NCBI GenBank assembly: GCA_036257565.1
Contig: DATAFH010000107.1
Location: forward strand, 1-54,820
Direction of reading: 5' to 3'
Length of the DNA: 54,820 nucleotides
DNA from: DASSUW01 sp036257565
GTDB taxonomy: Bacteria; Actinomycetota; Thermoleophilia; Solirubrobacterales; Solirubrobacteraceae
The notes beneath the pieces were generated by a model. It did not search any database and was not told where the DNA came from. It was given only the letters and a program-made list of their open reading frames with translations. The position numbers were made by a program, and so were the translations under genes. Position 1 is the stretch's first letter; each line of letters opens with the position of its first letter. Below are positions 1 through 8,278 of the stretch, one piece after another.

Positions 1-25
1 ACGGTCAGTGCGATAGTCACGGCCG

Positions 26-751
26 ATGTTCGACCACGTGACGATCCGTGCCTCGGACCGGGCGGCGTCGGAGGCCTTCTACGACACGGTGCTGGCGACG
101 ATCGGGCCCCAGAAGACCTACAGCGACGACGAGCTCGCGGAGTGGAACGAGTTCTCGCTCGCCGACGCCACCGACGCGCGGCCGGCGACCCGCGGCCTGC
201 ACATCGCGTTCGCCGCGCCCACGCGGGAGCTGGCCGTCGCCTTCTGGCGCACCGGGACGGCGGCCGGCTACCGCGACGATGGCCCGCCCGGCCCGCGGCC
301 GCAATACGGCCCGAGCTACTTCGGGGCCTTCCTACTCGACCCCGACGGCAACAGCGCCGAGGCCGTCCACGACGACCGCGTCGTGCCGCGGGGCGGGATC
401 GACCACCTGTGGATCCGCGTGGCCGACGTCGCCGCCTCGCGCGCCTTCTACCTCGCCGTCGCGCCGTTCGCCGGCTTCGAGATGCGTGACGACACGCCCG
501 ACCGCGTGCAGTTTGTGGGCGGCGGGCGCTCGTTCTCGGTTGTCGCCGGCTCACCGACGGAGCACGTGCACCTCGCGTTCGCGGCGCCCGACGATGCGAC
601 GGTGGACGCGTTCCATCGCGAGCTGACGGCGGCGGGCTATCGCGACGACGGCGCGCCTGGCGAGCGCCCGGAGTACCACCCCGGGTACTACGCCGCGTAC
701 GTGCTCGACCCCGACGGCAACGGCGTCGAGCTGGTGAACCACAACCGGTAA
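26..751 (+). CDS. VOC (glyoxalase/bleomycin-resistance) family protein, two tandem domains
   Basis: The 241-residue product holds two VOC modules, about residues 1-115 and 125-241. Each opens with a beta strand carrying a possible metal histidine (FDHVTIRASD; IDHLWIRVAD) and closes with the signature LLDPDGNSAEAV or VLDPDGNGVELV. The halves also share GYRDDG, so they look like an internal duplication. VOC proteins include lyases, dioxygenases and resistance proteins, and no substrate can be read here. The enzyme should be cytosolic, as there is no signal peptide. It converges on the small gene at 812-1063, with a GC hairpin between them. Family is secure; function is unknown. Confidence 0.9.
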   Translation: MFDHVTIRASDRAASEAFYDTVLATIGPQKTYSDDELAEWNEFSLADATDARPATRGLHIAFAAPTRELAVAFWRTGTAAGYRDDGPPGPRPQYGPSYFGAFLLDPDGNSAEAVHDDRVVPRGGIDHLWIRVADVAASRAFYLAVAPFAGFEMRDDTPDRVQFVGGGRSFSVVAGSPTEHVHLAFAAPDDATVDAFHRELTAAGYRDDGAPGERPEYHPGYYAAYVLDPDGNGVELVNHNR

Positions 752-761
752 GAGACCGGGG

Positions 762-778
762 GGCCCGCCCAACGGGCC
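762..778. terminator. GC hairpin between convergent genes
   Basis: A 6-bp stem (GGCCCG/CGGGCC) with loop CCCAA lies 11 nt after the stop of the VOC gene and before the convergent small gene. There is no long T tract, so it would be a hairpin-type terminator at best. Confidence 0.4.
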
Positions 779-811
779 ATTCCGTGTTGAGCGATGTCCC
801 GTCGGGCACCC

Positions 812-1063
812 CTAACGGCGGCGCCTGCGGGCGGCGGCGCTCGCGGCGCGACCCGCGAGCCGGCCGAGGCTGCGGGCTTCGTCGCGGCTGAGGTTGCGCG
901 GGCGTCCGCGCGACTTGCGCAAGAGCCGACCGACCTCGGCCCGCTCGGCGGCCGAGAGCTCGCTCCAGCCCGCCTGCAGCCAGGCGTAGACGATCACCGC
1001 TCGGCGGCGCAGTTCGGCCCACGGGATCTCGCGCGTGCTCGGGAGGCGACTCGGCGGGGGCAT
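812..1063 (-). CDS. Small basic protein of unknown function
   Basis: An 83-residue reading frame starts at an ATG at 1063 (MPPPSRLPSTREIPWAELRR) and ends in an arginine-rich tail. The centre (WLQAGWSELSAAERAEVGRL) looks helical, and the basic C-terminus could bind nucleic acid, but no family is recognised. A longer frame extends upstream to 1879 only as the antisense shadow of the aldo/keto reductase. The chosen start is supported by a -10-like TACCCT on the minus strand 8 nt before the ATG, part of a shared divergent promoter with the gene at 1088. No Shine-Dalgarno is seen, which fits a leaderless mRNA. Confidence 0.6.
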   Translation of the reverse strand: MPPPSRLPSTREIPWAELRRRAVIVYAWLQAGWSELSAAERAEVGRLLRKSRGRPRNLSRDEARSLGRLAGRAASAAARRRRR

Positions 1064-1071
1064 CGGGCCCC

Positions 1072-1081
1072 AGGGTAGTCT
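1072..1081. promoter_or_regulatory. Symmetric bidirectional -10 element
   Basis: The sequence AGGGTAGTCT contains TAGTCT on the plus strand and TACCCT on the minus strand, sharing the central TA. Six nt separate TAGTCT from the ATG at 1088 and eight separate TACCCT from the ATG at 1063, so both transcripts could start at or near the start codon. No TTGACA-like -35 is obvious. Confidence 0.5.
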
Positions 1082-1087
1082 CGCGCG

Positions 1088-2137
1088 ATGGACTACCGAC
1101 AGCTCGGAGCGTCCGGCCTGCGCGTCTCGGCGCTGACGCTCGGAACGATGACGTTCGGCGGGCGCGACAACTTCGCGAACGTCGGCTCGACCGATGTCGA
1201 CGGCGCGCGGCGACAGATCGACCTCTGCCTCGATCACGGCGTCAACTTCATCGACACCGCGAACGTCTACTCGAGCGGGCTGTCCGAGGAGATCCTCGGG
1301 AAGGCACTCGAGGGTCGCCGCGACCGCGTCGTGCTCGCCACCAAGGCGCGGATGCCGATGGGCGACGGGCCCAACGACGCGGGGCTCTCCCGCCATCATC
1401 TGATCGCCGAGTGCGAGGCCAGTCTCCGGCGCATGGGCACCGACCACGTCGACCTCTACCAGGTGCACGAGTGGGACGGCCAGACGCCGCTCGAGGAGAC
1501 GATCGCGACGCTCGACTCGCTCGTCCGCAGCGGCAAGGTGCGCTACGTCGGGTGCTCGAACTACTCGGGCTGGCAGCTCATGAAGGCGCTCGCGGTGGCC
1601 GACAGGCACGGCTACCAGCGCTTCGTCACGCAGCAGATCTACTACTCGCTGCAGGCGCGCGACGCCGAGTACGAGCTCGTGCCGATCGCCGTCGACCAGG
1701 GGGTCGGGATCCTCGTGTGGAGCCCGCTGGCGGGCGGCCTGCTGTCCGGCAAGTACCGGCGCGACCAGGAGGGTCCCGAGGGCTCGCGCCAGCTCACCGA
1801 CTGGAACGAGCCGCCGGTGCGCGACCGCGAGCAGCTGTTCGATGTCGTCGACGCGCTGGTCGAGATCGGCGAGGGGCACGGCGTGTCCGCCGCCCAGGTC
1901 GCGCTCGCGTGGCTCCTACGGCGGCCCGCGATCGTCTCCGTGATCGTCGGCGCGCGGACGGAGGAGCAGCTGGCGGACAACCTGGGAGCCGCCGAGCTCG
2001 AGCTCTCCGACGCTGAGGTCGACCGGCTCGAGGAGCTCAGCCGCCCGCCGCTCATCTATCCGTTCTGGCACCAGGCCAAGACCGCCGCCGATCGGCTCGG
2101 CCCCGCCGACCTGGCGCTGCTCGGGCCCTACCTCTGA
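1088..2137 (+). CDS. Aldo/keto reductase
   Basis: A 349-residue NAD(P)H-dependent oxidoreductase of the AKR superfamily. The catalytic tetrad is visible: Asp and Tyr in FIDTANVYSSG, Lys in VVLATKARM and His in YQVHEWDG. The C-terminal cofactor region contains VIVGARTEEQLADNLGA, typical of AKRs that reduce sugar or ketone carbonyls. Length is normal for the Tas/YajO-like group. The start follows a TAGTCT -10-like element by six nt and has no Shine-Dalgarno, so a leaderless mRNA is likely. A strong hairpin follows the gene. Physiological substrate unknown. Confidence 0.93.
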   Translation: MDYRQLGASGLRVSALTLGTMTFGGRDNFANVGSTDVDGARRQIDLCLDHGVNFIDTANVYSSGLSEEILGKALEGRRDRVVLATKARMPMGDGPNDAGLSRHHLIAECEASLRRMGTDHVDLYQVHEWDGQTPLEETIATLDSLVRSGKVRYVGCSNYSGWQLMKALAVADRHGYQRFVTQQIYYSLQARDAEYELVPIAVDQGVGILVWSPLAGGLLSGKYRRDQEGPEGSRQLTDWNEPPVRDREQLFDVVDALVEIGEGHGVSAAQVALAWLLRRPAIVSVIVGARTEEQLADNLGAAELELSDAEVDRLEELSRPPLIYPFWHQAKTAADRLGPADLALLGPYL

Positions 2138-2171
2138 CGGCCGTCCGCGCGGGGGAACGAGCGGTCCGGGG

Positions 2172-2198
2172 GCACGGCGCGCTGCCAGCGCGCCGTGC
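2172..2198 (+). terminator. Perfect 12-bp inverted repeat after the aldo/keto reductase
   Basis: GCACGGCGCGCT and its exact complement AGCGCGCCGTGC are separated by a 3-nt loop (GCC), 34 nt after the reductase stop. It is very stable and probably ends that transcript, though no T run follows. The rest of 2138-2378 shows no gene. Confidence 0.6.
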
Positions 2199-2365
2199 GG
2201 GTCGCCCCCGGCCGCGGCGGGATCGCCGCCCGCGGCGGCGCCCCGCGCGGGTAGGTGCGGTGTTCTGGCGGCGTGATCGCGGGGCGCTTCTGCATCGCTG
2301 TCCATCGAACCGCAGGCGGGCAGCCACCGCCATGGCCCGCCGGTCCAGTCTCGAACGCCTCCCGG

Positions 2366-2371
2366 TAGGCT
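2366..2371 (+). promoter_or_regulatory. -10-like element TAGGCT for the cupin gene
   Basis: TAGGCT lies seven nt before the GTG start at 2379, which places the predicted transcription start at the start codon (leaderless pattern). No convincing -35. Confidence 0.4.
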
Positions 2372-2378
2372 CGCGGCC

Positions 2379-2909
2379 GTGACGGTTCCCGAGGCGCCGC
2401 TCGAGGACGACGGCCACGGCCGCCGCCCGGCCACCCGCGGCTGGTTCCTGGTGAACCTGGCCGAGGCGCGGGCGCGCAGCAACGAAGCGGCGGGCACCTG
2501 GACCGACCTCGAGCCGCCCGAGGAGTTCGAGGACTACGGCATCGGCGTCCACGTGCTCCAGCCCGGGCAGCCCAACGGCATGTACCACGAGGAGGACAAC
2601 CAGGAGGACTTCCTCGTCCTCTTCGGCGAGTGCATCGCGATCGTCGAGGAGCAGGAGCACCGGCTCGGCCCGTGGGACTTCGTGCACTGCCCGCGCGGCA
2701 CGCGCCACATCTTCGTCGGGGCCGGCGACGGGCCGTGCGCGATCCTCATGGTGGGCGCCCGGCGGCCGGGCGCGACGATCGAGTACCCGGTGAGCGACGC
2801 CGCGGCGCGACACGGCGCGTCGGTGCAGCGGACGACCACTTCGGCGCGCGAGGCCTACGCGGACCGTCCGCCGCACACGGACGCCCGGTTCACCTGGCCG
2901 CCGGGTTAG
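2379..2909 (+). CDS. Cupin-domain protein
   Basis: A 176-residue protein with one cupin barrel at about residues 50-130. The first cupin motif is seen as GMYHEEDNQEDFLVLFGE and the second as HCPRGTRHIFVGAG; the His and Glu residues of motif 1 and the His of motif 2 are in place to bind a divalent metal. N- and C-terminal extensions carry no recognised domain, and no signal peptide is present. Many such small cupins bind sugars or act as isomerases or oxygenases, but nothing identifies the substrate. GTG start chosen because of the TAGGCT element just upstream. Confidence 0.85.
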   Translation: MTVPEAPLEDDGHGRRPATRGWFLVNLAEARARSNEAAGTWTDLEPPEEFEDYGIGVHVLQPGQPNGMYHEEDNQEDFLVLFGECIAIVEEQEHRLGPWDFVHCPRGTRHIFVGAGDGPCAILMVGARRPGATIEYPVSDAAARHGASVQRTTTSAREAYADRPPHTDARFTWPPG

Positions 2910-2949
2910 GCCGGCGTCAGACTTTCTCCTCGCGGACCCTGGAGTCGCG

Positions 2950-2955
2950 TAGGGT
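2950..2955 (+). promoter_or_regulatory. -10-like element TAGGGT for the MMPL gene
   Basis: TAGGGT lies 11 nt before the GTG at 2967; with a start about seven nt downstream the leader would be only a few nt. Confidence 0.35.
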
Positions 2956-2966
2956 CGGTCCGCCCG

Positions 2967-5411
2967 GTGACCGGTGTCCTGTACCGCCTAGCGCAGCTCT
3001 GCATCCGCCGACGTCGCGTCGTGATCGCCGTGTGGCTGGTGGTCGTCGCGGTCCTAGCGGTGTGGGCGCGCAGCGCCGGCCCGGACGTCACCGACAACCT
3101 CACGCTGCCGGCGACCGACAGCCAGCGCGCGACGGACCTGCTCGAGCAGCGCTTCCCGTCGCAGGCGAACGGGACGAACCCGGTGGTCCTGGTCGCCCCG
3201 CAGGGCGAGAAGCTCGACGCCTCCAAGTTCAAGGGGCCGATCGACGACACGGTCGCCGCGTTCAAGAAGGACCCGGACGTGCGCGGCGCGACGAGTCCGC
3301 TCGGAGGGTCGTCGGACCTGCTCTCAAAGGACAAGTCGACCGGCTATATCGCGCTCAACCTGCGGCCAAGCCCGAGCGCGCTCACAACGGACGACGCCGA
3401 GCGGATCGTGGCGCTGGCCGACCCGGCGCGCGCGGCCGGCCTGGAGGTCGGCTTCGGCGGCTATCTCGGCCAGAAGGTCTCCAAGCCCGAGACCCACAGC
3501 AGCGAGGTGATCGGCCTCACGATGGCGGTGATCGTGTTGCTGGTGACGTTCGGCACTGTCGTGGCCATGGGGCTGCCGATCCTCACGGCGATCCTCGGCC
3601 TCGTCACCGGGCTCTCGATCATCACGTTGCTCAGCCACGTCGCCGAGGTCCCGACTGTCGCGCCGACGCTGGCGACGATGATCGGCCTCGGGGTCGGGAT
3701 CGACTACGCGCTGTTCATCGTCACCCGGCATCTCGAGCAGCGGCGCGACGGGATGGACACTCGTGAGTCGATCGCGCGGGCAGCCGCGACCTCGGGCGGG
3801 GCGGTCGTGTTCGCCGGCTGCACCGTGATGGTGGCGCTGCTCTCGCTCGCGGTCGTGGGGATCCCGCTGGTGACGACCCTGGGCTACACGTCCGCGCTCG
3901 TCGTCGCGGTGGCCGTCACGGCAGCGATCACGCTGCTGCCCGCGATCCTCGCCGTCGTCGGCGACGCGATCGACAAGCTGCCGGTTCCCCTGCCGCACCG
4001 CCGGGCCGACGACCGGCCCCACGGATGGCTCCGCTGGGGGCAGGCGGTCGCCGCCCATCCGCTGCCCGCCGCGGCGGCGGCCGTCGCCGTGCTCGTCGCC
4101 CTCGCGCTGCCCGCGCTCGACCTGCACCTGGGCCAGCAGGACAACGGAGCGCTGCCGGAGAGCACGGATGCGCGGCGCGCGTTCGACGGGCTGACATCCG
4201 GCTTCGGCGCCGGCGCCAACGGCCCGCTGCTCATCAGCGTGGATCTGTCGAAGAAGCCGGCGCAGGCGGACCAGAAGAACCTGAACAAGCTGTCGTCCGA
4301 CGAGAAGAGCCAGAAGGACGACGCGCGCAAGAAGGCGGACGCGCAGGAGGCCCAGATCGCGGCGCAGCTCGAGGCGACCGGCGTCCCGCCCGCGCAGGCC
4401 CAGGCGCAGGCGCAGGCCAAGGTCCAGCCGAAGCTCGACAAGCAGATCGACAACATCGAGCAGCAGTCGAAGGCCAAGCGCAAGAAGCTCGAGCAGCCGG
4501 CCACGGACCCGCGGCTCCAGGACCTCAAGTCGGATATCGCGAAGACCTCGGGGGTCAAGAAGGTCTCCGAGCCGCTGGTGAACTCCGGCGGCACTGCGGC
4601 GGTGCTCACGGCCACGCCGACGACCGCGCCGTCCGACCGGGCGACCGAGGACCTCGTCGACCGGCTGCGCGACGACACGATCCCCAAGGCCACGGACGGC
4701 GAGGACATGACCGCCAGCGTCGGCGGGACGACCGCCGGGTACGTCGACCTCGCCTCGGAGATCAGCAGCCGCCTCGTCATCACGATCGCCGTGGTCGTCG
4801 GGCTGAGCTTCATCCTGCTGATGCTCGCGTTCCGCTCACTCGTGATCCCGCTGACCGCCGGGCTGATGAACCTCATCTCGATCGGCGCCGCGTTCGGCGT
4901 GGTCACCGCAGTGTTCGAGAAGGGCTGGGGCGCCGGCCTCGTCGGCCTCGACGGCGAGGTGCCGATCGTCTCCTTCGTCCCGCTGATGATGTTCGCGATC
5001 CTCTTCGGCCTCTCGATGGACTACGAGGTCTTCCTCATGACCCACATCCGGGAGGCATGGCAGCGGACGCACGACAACCGCCTGGCGGTCGTGACGGGCG
5101 TCGGCACGACGGGGCGGGTGATCACCTCCGCTGCGCTGATCATGGTCAGCGTGTTCTTCGCGTTCGTCGTCAACGGCGATCCCACGGTGAAGCAGTTCGG
5201 GGTCGGCATGGGCGTCGCCGTCGCGGTCGACGCGACGCTCGTGCGTTGCCTGCTCGTGCCGGCCGTGATGGTGCTCGTAGGGCCCGCGAACTGGTGGTTC
5301 CCGCGGGGGCTCGACCGGCTGGTCCCGAACTTCTCGATCGAGGGCGAGGAGTGGTTCCGCGAGCGCGACGCCGCGGCGGCGGAGCAAGAGCGCCCCCGGG
5401 TCCACGCCTAG
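2967..5411 (+). CDS. MMPL-family membrane transporter (RND superfamily)
   Basis: An 814-residue protein with the MMPL layout: one membrane segment near residues 15-35, a large outside domain, a block of membrane helices at about 185-340, a second outside domain (about 380-605) and a final helix block at about 610-790. Characteristic intramembrane sequences are GLGVGIDYALFIVTRH and FGLSMDYEVFLMTHIRE, whose Asp-Tyr pairs belong to the proton relay of this family. MMPL proteins export lipids, glycolipids or small molecules. Unusual is a Lys/Gln/Ala-rich, probably coiled-coil stretch at about residues 425-515 (KKADAQEAQIAAQ, QAQAQAQAKVQPK) in the second outside domain. Likely transcribed alone; substrate unknown. 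Confidence 0.93.
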   Translation: MTGVLYRLAQLCIRRRRVVIAVWLVVVAVLAVWARSAGPDVTDNLTLPATDSQRATDLLEQRFPSQANGTNPVVLVAPQGEKLDASKFKGPIDDTVAAFKKDPDVRGATSPLGGSSDLLSKDKSTGYIALNLRPSPSALTTDDAERIVALADPARAAGLEVGFGGYLGQKVSKPETHSSEVIGLTMAVIVLLVTFGTVVAMGLPILTAILGLVTGLSIITLLSHVAEVPTVAPTLATMIGLGVGIDYALFIVTRHLEQRRDGMDTRESIARAAATSGGAVVFAGCTVMVALLSLAVVGIPLVTTLGYTSALVVAVAVTAAITLLPAILAVVGDAIDKLPVPLPHRRADDRPHGWLRWGQAVAAHPLPAAAAAVAVLVALALPALDLHLGQQDNGALPESTDARRAFDGLTSGFGAGANGPLLISVDLSKKPAQADQKNLNKLSSDEKSQKDDARKKADAQEAQIAAQLEATGVPPAQAQAQAQAKVQPKLDKQIDNIEQQSKAKRKKLEQPATDPRLQDLKSDIAKTSGVKKVSEPLVNSGGTAAVLTATPTTAPSDRATEDLVDRLRDDTIPKATDGEDMTASVGGTTAGYVDLASEISSRLVITIAVVVGLSFILLMLAFRSLVIPLTAGLMNLISIGAAFGVVTAVFEKGWGAGLVGLDGEVPIVSFVPLMMFAILFGLSMDYEVFLMTHIREAWQRTHDNRLAVVTGVGTTGRVITSAALIMVSVFFAFVVNGDPTVKQFGVGMGVAVAVDATLVRCLLVPAVMVLVGPANWWFPRGLDRLVPNFSIEGEEWFRERDAAAAEQERPRVHA

Positions 5412-5416
5412 CGCGG

Positions 5417-5445
5417 TTGCCGGGCGAACAGGTGTTCGATAGGGT
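5417..5445 (+). promoter_or_regulatory. Promoter TTGCCG-N17-TAGGGT
   Basis: A -35-like TTGCCG (5417-5422) and a -10-like TAGGGT (5440-5445) are 17 nt apart, and six nt separate the -10 from the ATG at 5452. This is the clearest two-part promoter of the leaderless type in the window. Confidence 0.55.
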
Positions 5446-5451
5446 CGGTGG

Positions 5452-5685
5452 ATGGACCACGCTCGCTTCACGCTCGCCCTGCCGGACGACCCGGGTCTGA
5501 TCGGCCGCCTGACCACCGCCCTCGCCGCCCAGAGCGACCCGCCGATTTCCATCGCCCGCACCGGCGAGGCCGTGCTCGCCTTCGAGTCCGTGACCGGCGA
5601 GATGATGCTGCGCAGCCGCGTCGTGCAGGCCCTCGAGGTCGCCGCCGGCCCGGACTGGCAAGGGCTCGCCCGGCCGATCGGCTGA
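5452..5685 (+). CDS. Small protein of unknown function
   Basis: A 77-residue protein starting MDHARFTLALPDDPGLIGRL, with no membrane segment or signal peptide. The opening resembles the first strand and helix of ACT-like or other small regulatory folds (ALPDDPGLIGRLTTAL), but the resemblance is too short to name a family. It has its own promoter and ends 42 nt before the exonuclease gene. The codon pattern and the placed promoter make it a likely real gene. Confidence 0.65.
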   Translation: MDHARFTLALPDDPGLIGRLTTALAAQSDPPISIARTGEAVLAFESVTGEMMLRSRVVQALEVAAGPDWQGLARPIG

Positions 5686-5715
5686 GCCCCCTGCCGGGCG
5701 TCCACGCCGCGCGGG

Positions 5716-5721
5716 TACCGT
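5716..5721 (+). promoter_or_regulatory. -10-like element TACCGT for the exonuclease gene
   Basis: TACCGT is six nt before the GTG at 5728, again the leaderless spacing. Confidence 0.35.
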
Positions 5722-5727
5722 GGAAGG

Positions 5728-6591
5728 GTGCGACTCGCGACCTGGAACGTCAACTCCGTCAAGCAGCGCGTACCCCGGCTCCTGCCGTGGCTCGACCAGC
5801 GGCAGCCCGACGTCGTCTGCCTGCAGGAGACGAAGCTCGCCGACGAGGCGCTTCTCGAGCTCCTGGGCGGTGAGCTGGCGGCGCGCGGTTACGAGGTCGC
5901 TGCTCATGGCGAGCCGGCCTGGAACGGCGTGGCGATCCTCTCGCGCGTGGGGGTGGAGAACGTGGCGCGCGGCCTCGCCGACGGGCCGGGCTTCCCGCAC
6001 CCGGAGGCGCGCGCCGTCTCCGCCGACTGCGGCGGCATCCGCGTGGTCTCGGTGTACGTGCCGAACGGGCGCGTTCCCGGCTCCGAGCACTACCAGTACA
6101 AGCTCGAGTGGCTGGGTGCACTGCGCGCGATGGTCGCCGCAGGCCCGGAGCCGACGGTCGTCTGCGGCGACATGAACATCGCCCCGACCGACGACGACGT
6201 CTTCGATCCGGACGCCTACCTCGGGCAGACCCACGTCACGCCGCCGGAGCGGGAGGCGCTCGCGGAGCTGCAGGCGCTCGGGCTGCGCGATGTCGTCCGC
6301 GACCGCTGGCCGAACGAGCGCGTGTTCACGTACTGGGACTACCGCGCCGGCATGTTCCACCAGGATCTCGGCATGCGGATCGATCTCGTGCTGGCCAGCC
6401 CGGCGGTCGCCGACCGCGTGCAGGCAGCGTGGGTCGACCGGCACGCACGTAAGGGCAGCGGTCCGAGCGACCACGCTCCGGTGATCGTGGACCTCGACGA
6501 AGCGCCCGACGGGGACATCGGGCCGGTCGTGCCGCCGCCCTCGGCTCCGGTGACGCGCCGCGGCGCCAAGAAGCTGCCGCAGGCGCCCTAG
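5728..6591 (+). CDS. xth: Exodeoxyribonuclease III family protein (AP endonuclease)
   Basis: A 287-residue member of the endonuclease/exonuclease/phosphatase fold. Motifs in order: LATWNVNSVKQR with the active-site Asn, VCLQETKL with the metal-binding Glu, VSVYVPNGR, the GDMNIAPTDDDV loop, a tryptophan loop VFTYWDYRAG, and the C-terminal SDHAPVIVDL with the catalytic Asp-His. This set is typical of Xth enzymes that cut abasic sites in base-excision repair. The last 30 residues after the catalytic His are a basic, disordered-looking tail. Its stop codon abuts that of the convergent aldo/keto reductase with no intergenic base. Confidence 0.93.
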   Translation: MRLATWNVNSVKQRVPRLLPWLDQRQPDVVCLQETKLADEALLELLGGELAARGYEVAAHGEPAWNGVAILSRVGVENVARGLADGPGFPHPEARAVSADCGGIRVVSVYVPNGRVPGSEHYQYKLEWLGALRAMVAAGPEPTVVCGDMNIAPTDDDVFDPDAYLGQTHVTPPEREALAELQALGLRDVVRDRWPNERVFTYWDYRAGMFHQDLGMRIDLVLASPAVADRVQAAWVDRHARKGSGPSDHAPVIVDLDEAPDGDIGPVVPPPSAPVTRRGAKKLPQAP

Positions 6592-7617
<1,026 letters not shown>

Positions 7618-7626
7618 GAGGCGCCG

Positions 7627-7633
7627 TAGGCTA
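7627..7633. promoter_or_regulatory. Overlapping divergent -10 elements
   Basis: The heptamer TAGGCTA reads TAGGCT on the plus strand (7 nt before the GTG at 7640) and TAGCCT on the minus strand (10 nt before the ATG at 7617). The two promoters would use almost the same bases and so could not both be occupied at once. Confidence 0.45.
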
Positions 7634-7639
7634 GCCGCC

Positions 7640-8278
7640 GTGGAGCGCTACGAGATCCCGCCCGAGCGGCTGGGGCGCTGGCTCGAGCGCTGGGCCGCCG
7701 AGCATGCGCCTGTGAGTCGCACCGAGGTCCGCGCCGGCCGGGTTACGTTCTTGGCCGCCGACGGTGCGGCGGTCGACTGCGACCCGCCGTTCCCAGGGCT
7801 GGCGGCGGCGGTGCAGGAGGGCTTCGTCCCGGAGCCGCTGCTCGAGCACGTGGGGCGGGAGCGCGTGGTCGGCGCGCTGCTCGTGAGGTTGGGGGGTCAC
7901 GCCGCGGGCGTGTTCGCCGGCAGCCGGCTCGTGGACTCCAAGGTCGGCAGCCGCAACGTCCACGCGCGCCATCGCAAGGGCGGGTCGAGCCAGCAGCGGT
8001 TCCAGCGCCGCCGCGAGGGCCAGGCGCGGGTCGCTCTGGAGGCGGCCGCCGCCCTGGGTGCGGAGGTGCTGGGGCGGCACCGGCGGGACATCGAGGCTGT
8101 GGTCTTGGGTGGCGATCGACGTGCTCTGGCGACCGTGCTGGAGGATGGGCGGCTGCGGTGGCTGCAGCCCTTGGTGGTCGATCGCGTGCTCGCCCTGCCC
8201 GATCCGCGGCTTGCGGTCTTGCGGGCGACGCCGGACGCGTTCCTGTCGACCGTCGTGCGTCCTCGGCGCGGCCGCTAG
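7640..8278 (+). CDS. acVLRF1-type peptidyl-tRNA hydrolase (Vms1-like release factor)
   Basis: A 212-residue protein of the Vms1-like release factor 1 family, actinobacterial type, expected to release nascent peptides from tRNA on stalled ribosomes. The signature lies about residues 105-135: VGSRNVHARHRKGGSSQQRF followed by QRRREGQ, where the glycine/serine loop with Gln plays the part of the GGQ-like catalytic loop. The C-terminal half is an eRF1-domain-2-like fold (VVLGGDRRALATVL). A GTG at 7640 is preferred over the upstream ATG because translation from it gives the conserved opening and because TAGGCT precedes it. Its TAG overlaps the opposing GNAT stop in a CTAG. Confidence 0.85.
   Translation: MERYEIPPERLGRWLERWAAEHAPVSRTEVRAGRVTFLAADGAAVDCDPPFPGLAAAVQEGFVPEPLLEHVGRERVVGALLVRLGGHAAGVFAGSRLVDSKVGSRNVHARHRKGGSSQQRFQRRREGQARVALEAAAALGAEVLGRHRRDIEAVVLGGDRRALATVLEDGRLRWLQPLVVDRVLALPDPRLAVLRATPDAFLSTVVRPRRGR

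Noticed and set aside
812..1879. A 355-codon minus-strand frame over the aldo/keto reductase
   Set aside because: Only the last 83 codons are plausible; the rest is antisense to a certain gene.
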